From assembly GCF_025766255.1 (NCBI RefSeq), contig NW_026516820.1, forward strand, positions 1 to 64,000: a stretch of 64,000 nt of DNA. The letters run 5' to 3'. Below, piece by piece: positions 59,368 to 64,000 of this stretch. Below the pieces are notes generated by a model. It did no database searches, was not told the DNA's origin, and saw only the letters and a program-made list of their open reading frames with translations. The stretch comes from Zychaea mexicana (taxonomy: Eukaryota; Mucoromycota; Mucoromycetes; Mucorales; Lichtheimiaceae). Both the position numbers and the translations under genes were made by a program. Within the stretch, counting starts at the first letter, position 1. Every line of letters starts with the position of its first letter.

Positions 59368-61035
59368 TACTTTTACCCATATTACGCTGTATATATTTAC
59401 TACTTTCCAGAACAAAATGTACATTCTTTTCATAAATATAATCCTTCTCACACCATGTGTTTACTAACTATTGACTGACACATTATTTGTTTTTGTTTTT
59501 CTGTGGGCCTTGTTATACTATTCATCATTTATTTTTACAGTCGTTTATGAAGACGAAAATCAGGCACAGCCTTTTATTTTGGAGCGCGCCGCACCGTTGA
59601 GGTATAATTAGGCACACTTGAATCAGTCCATTCTCGCTTTCTAGTTCTCCAACACACACTACCCAGTACTCACGCACACAGCAATACTCGCTCCGTCTCT
59701 TTTCGACCTGAACCCGAGTGACCCGGAACTCCATTGCTTCTCCCACTCCATGGGCCAATGCTAAGGGTACTAACAATGGTGCTGCAGAGTTTTGCTTTGC
59801 TCGCGTATATTTGACAAAATACTTGTAATATTACCGCTTTTTGCGCCCCAGAAAGGCAAAGCAACTGTGAAAATGGTCAATAATTGCCGCGATATTCTGC
59901 ATGTCAATAATTCTACCGTGGATGCGGCAGATGGCACCATCAATGTGTGGAATATGTTCTTTTGCACCGAATACAGTGCTAGTTTAATCGACGTAAGAGG
60001 AGCGTGAGGACGTGCGATGGCGCTATAGTTGTGGCCAAACTACGTAGTACGGATCCCCGCAATCTCGATCTTTCAAACGTTATCTCGAATGGTGATCCGC
60101 GACTCTTCCAGTAACAGTGATGCTTACGCGCAATCCCCACGGTCGCCTCTCTGATCTTTGTCACCGTCATTCTTGCAGTATGGCCCTACATAATTTAATC
60201 AGGAGCAGCAGTAAGCGGCCAATGATGATGATGATCCTTAGAACGAGACGACGACCAATGCGTATCTGTATATGATCACAAGACTGCCGCTTTCTGTAGA
60301 TATATACACTTACTCGTAGTCATGGTAGCGTTTATTCAGTGTTATTGTATGTATTTTAACTGACTTTTGTTGACTTTACTAGAATGTAATTTTTCTGTCG
60401 ATAAGCATGGTGTGACACATGTAGAGTTCGTGGATTTACTGTAATGATGATGATATTAATTCAATTTCAGGGAATGAGTCATCAGCCATATCTACAATAA
60501 GAGCTAATAGCAACATACATTGAGAATAACGGCCTTCGTATACTTTCTATCAGTATAAATGCTTTGTCTTTTTATGTTTTTAAGCAGAATAACACAAAAC
60601 ACGCGTCACTACCTGCTTGCTGATTGCGCACTGTGTACATATGATAATCACCAGTGTATAGAATATATTATAGGAGCGGATTTAAATGATAGATACATCG
60701 ATACAAAAAAGTAAAGCCATGTCTGTCCTTTAGACTAAAATCATTGCTGTCAAAATTCGACTTGATGCGTTGCTTAGCCAAGTATGATATACTGACGCCA
60801 TTTATGCAACGACGACGGCGATCATGGCAACCTGCCACGCGAGCGAGGAATGTTAATCGGAATGTCTCGGCCCGATGAACGGAGTTGAATTCGGTAAATT
60901 TTGAACAATATTTTTTGTTGTCGCCAGCCTTCCTCATTAACCGTTTTTTAAAGAGAGAGGGGGGTGGAACCAAAAGAGGTGGAGAACCAAACAAAAAAGA
61001 AGACGAAAAGGGAAACAGATACAGAAGAAAATACA
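59368..61035. other. Intergenic region, 1.7 kb
   Basis: Between the right F-box gene and the prenyl synthase-like gene. Open frames near 59525-60170 on both strands carry no recognisable motif. Nothing else is seen. Confidence 0.5.
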
Positions 61036-62447
61036 ATGACATTACTGCGCCCATTCATTCGCCATGCACGCCAAATCCACACTTGTCACCGACGATTAGC
61101 ACAAAAACCAGCTGCTGTAAGCGTAGCAGCAGCTGCAGCGGCTGCACTGACCCATGGACCTCTTGGCAAGGGTATCGACACGTTCCGGAGCACGTTCGGC
61201 AGCAAACCATTGACGGCACCTTTCACGGGACAAGCAGAGACCTACGAGCAAGCGTTAAACGAAGCACAGGGCCTTGTTGTAGACGAAAGCGCCGGTGATA
61301 GCGACGGTAAACAGCGAATGCTGTTCGACCCAGCAAAACTCGTCGGACCTGACCTATGGGAGCTCAAGGGTAACATTAGCAAACTGCTCGGCAGTGGCCA
61401 TCCCTTCTTGAATACCATGATGACGCACTTTTTGTGCGATGACGGCCAGCCAGTTCGACCCTTGTTGGTCTTGCTGACCGCGCAAGCCAGTACGGGCCAA
61501 GTGATCGATACGCAACGCCGACTTGCCGAAATCACACACATGATCCACGCCGCTTCGTTATTGCACGACGATGTTCTCGAAACCGAAAGCGGTGGTAGCC
61601 TGGGCAACAAGATGGCTATCCTGGCAGGCGACTTTTTGCTAGCCCGTGCATCGCTCGCACTCGCATATTTGCGCAACGCTGAATGCGTCGAACTGATGGC
61701 TACGTGCATTGCCCATTTGGTAGAGGGCGAGTTTATGGATCTGGTTAAGAAGCAGCCAAGGACGGATATCGATTACTATCTGGATCAGACGGAAATGAAG
61801 ACAGTCAGCTTGATTGCGCAGAGCTGTAAAGGTTCGGCCGTGCTTGGCAATGCATCAACAGATGATGCCAAACACGCCTATGAGTTCGGTCGTCACTTTG
61901 GTATCGCATACCAGGTAAAGTTATCATATTAAACATGAAGGTCGCTTTCGGATCTTGATCAGTAGTGAGTGAGCGTTGGATGAATGTTCTGGCGTAACAC
62001 TAAGCATAAACACACATACGCACACACTGCAGTTAGTGGAGGATGTGCTAGATTTTAGTGCAAAGTCATCGTCGGGTACATTTAGAGCAGGTGCCCCTGT
62101 TGTGTTTGCATCTGAATCCGTACCGGGGCTGCTGCCCATGATCGAACGTCGCTTTAGTCAGCCGGAAGACCATGAGAAGGTGGGTGGGCAAAGGATGCGG
62201 ATTCAGAGATAGAGGAGGAGGAGATATTAGATGTGTTCATCAGCATTAACCGGGGGAGGGGTGATTCACACACACGATTATGTAGGCTCGACTGTACGTA
62301 TATCAAAGTGGAGGATTAAAAAAGACCCTTGCACTTGCAGAATCACATTGCCAAAGGGCAATCGATGCCATCAGCCAACTCCCGCCGTCCGACGCTCGAT
62401 CGGCACTGGTGCAACTTTCCTCCAACCTGATACGCCGTAAAAATTAA
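61036..62447 (+). CDS. PDSS2/Dlp1-like subunit of the ubiquinone side-chain polyprenyl diphosphate synthase
   Basis: Mitochondrial protein of about 395 aa; exons 61036-61914, 62033-62179 and 62286-62447, all phase 0. The N-terminus (MTLLRPFIRHARQIHTCHRR) is a good mitochondrial presequence. The trans-prenyltransferase fold is visible: ITHMIHAASLLHDDV, LGNKMAILAGDFLLARASL, HLVEGEFMDL, FGRHFGIAYQ, and the ending SDARSALVQLSSNLIRR. The first Asp-rich motif is reduced to DDVLE with the following Arg-Arg loop missing, and the second is EDVLD with a shortened loop. Catalytic homologues (Coq1/PDSS1) need both intact, whereas PDSS2 and S. pombe Dlp1 lack them and act as the partner subunit of a heterotetramer. 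I therefore favour the non-catalytic subunit; a degenerate Coq1 is the alternative. The ATG at 61036 is the first one giving the presequence. Confidence 0.83.
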
Positions 62448-63182
62448 TAAAACCAAACTATTTATCTCAACGTTGCACCAACATTGAAAATTCCAGGGTT
62501 GTGTGTGTGCATGCTTGCTTGCTGGGACCATCAGTCCAAAGCATATGACATAGATGATCTGATAACGATGTCCTTGTCCTTGTCGTCGTCGTCGTTGTCG
62601 TCGTCGTCGTCGTCGTTGTGGATGTGGCCTGCAGGCACCCTGCAAATACGCGTGCTTGTGCAACCTGATTGGCCAATGAACCAAAAAATTTTCCAAGCGG
62701 TTCACAATTTATTACGTCCAAAGTTGTCAAGGCTACCCTTGTTCTTTTTCTTTCCCTGCATTTCACCGTTGCAATATAAAAAGGAGCACCCTATCTATAC
62801 TTCTCGCCGCCTTCCTAACTAAACCTCAGATCTCCCCAGCTCTAATCTCGGCGTGTCTTTGACCTTTATTTTCCAAAGCACACGCACATACCTCTCCCAC
62901 CTTCCACACTCTCTTTTTCAAACGGACTTGTTTAATTGAGTCCGTTGCTACGCCCATCACGACTTCAGAAACCAAACTAGTCGCAAGCTTATTCAATCGG
63001 CGGGGCTTTCCTCCTTGGCTGTTGCTTTGAAGCTATATAACACATCCCTAGTTACTCTCATTGCATCTTGTAAAACACTATTATATCTTTTGTTAAACTA
63101 CCTCTCTATCTTTACTACCCCACTACCTCCTCTCCTTCTCTCAAAAGAACAAGAACACCACCCTATATCAACGTTTGCTATC
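62448..63182. other. Upstream region of ornithine decarboxylase
   Basis: About 735 bp with a GTC-rich simple repeat (62582-62622), a CCAAT/ATTGG pair, a TATA box and a pyrimidine-rich leader. No further gene is seen. Confidence 0.6.
62668..62780 (+). promoter_or_regulatory. Probable ornithine decarboxylase core promoter
   Basis: Overlapping ATTGG (62668-62672) and CCAAT (62673-62677) lie about 100 bp upstream of TATAAA (62775-62780). The spacing fits a CCAAT plus TATA promoter and predicts a leader of about 370 nt before the start codon at 63183. Confidence 0.5.
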
Positions 63183-64000
63183 ATGCGCACTGAACTACAG
63201 ACACTTTTGGTCCACCAACAACCCTGCGAAACCATGCCTTTGTCGTTGAAACAGCAACAACACCAGCAGCAACAGCTTAATGCCGATCTGCCTGTTATCC
63301 ACAACTTGCCCGTGCACGACGTCATTCAACAGAAGGTTGATTCGATTTCTGCTTTGAAATGGGAATCGGATCAAGAAGACGCGTTTTTTGTCGCCGATAT
63401 TGGTGAAGTCTACAGACAACACCTGCGTTGGAAGTCCCAGTTGCCGCGCATCGAACCCTTTTTTGGTAAGATCGTGTTACCCAAAACAAAATCGACTGCT
63501 TTTAAGTTGCTAAATCAGTTTCTCCAAAAAATATTATATTAGCCATCAAGTCCAATCCAGACCCAATGGTGGTAAAGCTGCTGGCAGCTATTGGTCTGGG
63601 TTTTGACTGTGCATCCAAGTCTGAAATCCAACAAGTTCTCGCTGAAGGTGTCGAACCTGAACGCATCATCTACGCCAACCCATGCAAACAAGCATCATTC
63701 ATCCGCTATGCCGCTCAACAGAATGTTGCCAAGATGACCTTTGACAATGCCGAAGAACTCCACAAGATCAAGCTGCTCTACCCCAATGCCGAGGTCGTCT
63801 TGCGTATCTTGACGGATGATTCTGCGTCTTTGTGCCAACTTGGTTTAAAGTTCGGTGCACCCATGGAAAGCGTCCCCTCGTTGTTGCAGACCGCCAAGGA
63901 TCTCGACCTGAACGTTGTCGGTGTCAGCTTCCATGTGGGCTCGGGATGCCAAGATGAATATGCATTTGAAGATGCCGTATTGCGTGCTCGCAAGGCATTC
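63183..64000 (+). CDS. Ornithine decarboxylase, 3' end missing
   Basis: PLP-dependent enzyme making putrescine from ornithine, the first committed step of polyamine synthesis; cytosolic. The window holds exon 1 (63183-63465) and the first part of exon 2 (63543 onward), about 247 residues. The N-terminus is Gln-rich (QQQ and HQQQQ runs). The junction creates EPFFAIKSNPDPMV, where the Lys is the PLP Schiff-base residue. Downstream are LGFDCASKSEIQ, IIYANPCKQ, TFDNAEELHKI, EVVLRILTDD and VGVSFHVGSGC (phosphate-binding His/Gly region), all in family order. The catalytic Cys domain lies beyond the window. The ATG at 63183 (MRTELQTLL) follows a stop-free but hydrophobic leader without another in-frame ATG. 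C-rich codon use suggests good expression. Confidence 0.94.

Overview
The window is nuclear DNA of a filamentous fungus, most likely an early-diverging lineage (Mucoromycota, Mucorales-like). The evidence is many short introns (about 50-150 bp, GTAAGT-type donors), fungal-only gene families (PET127, Yap-type bZIP with a DUF3425-like tail, areA-type DUF1752 domain, Dal5-like MFS carrier, TPR/F-box/LRR proteins), and protein-level transposase families common in Mucorales. The genus is inference only. Exon coordinates were set by hand from splice consensus, frame continuity and family similarity; they should be good to a few bases unless a doubt is stated.

Left part (1-11.8 kb), housekeeping and regulation: 3' part of a secreted subtilisin-like protease (+), an AP-1/Yap-type bZIP factor (+), TFIID subunit TAF5 (-, 11 exons), GMP synthase (+) and a protein with the areA-type DUF1752 domain (-).

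Middle left (11.8-25.8 kb), gene-poor and repeat-rich: a broken Tnp2/EnSpm-like transposase, a convergent multi-exon gene of unknown family, a 3.75-kb foldback-type element (two near-identical 1.35-kb inverted arms, each with about 19 tandem 22-bp units, flanked by TA), a tRNA-Leu(CAA), and a gutted sulfotransferase-like relic.

Middle (25.8-47.9 kb): PET127 for mitochondrial RNA metabolism, a MYND-finger protein, a large tail-anchored protein with two START-like regions, a small single-pass membrane protein, an MFS carrier of the allantoate-permease group, a tiny CCHC zinc-knuckle gene, and a decayed gene of unknown family.

Right part (47.9-64 kb): a conserved low-complexity protein with a helical N-terminus, GET5 (tail-anchored protein insertion), a head-to-head pair of TPR/F-box/LRR paralogues, a PDSS2/Dlp1-like subunit of the ubiquinone side-chain synthase, and the 5' half of ornithine decarboxylase.

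No operon-like system is present. The most unusual structure is the foldback element at 19466-23213.
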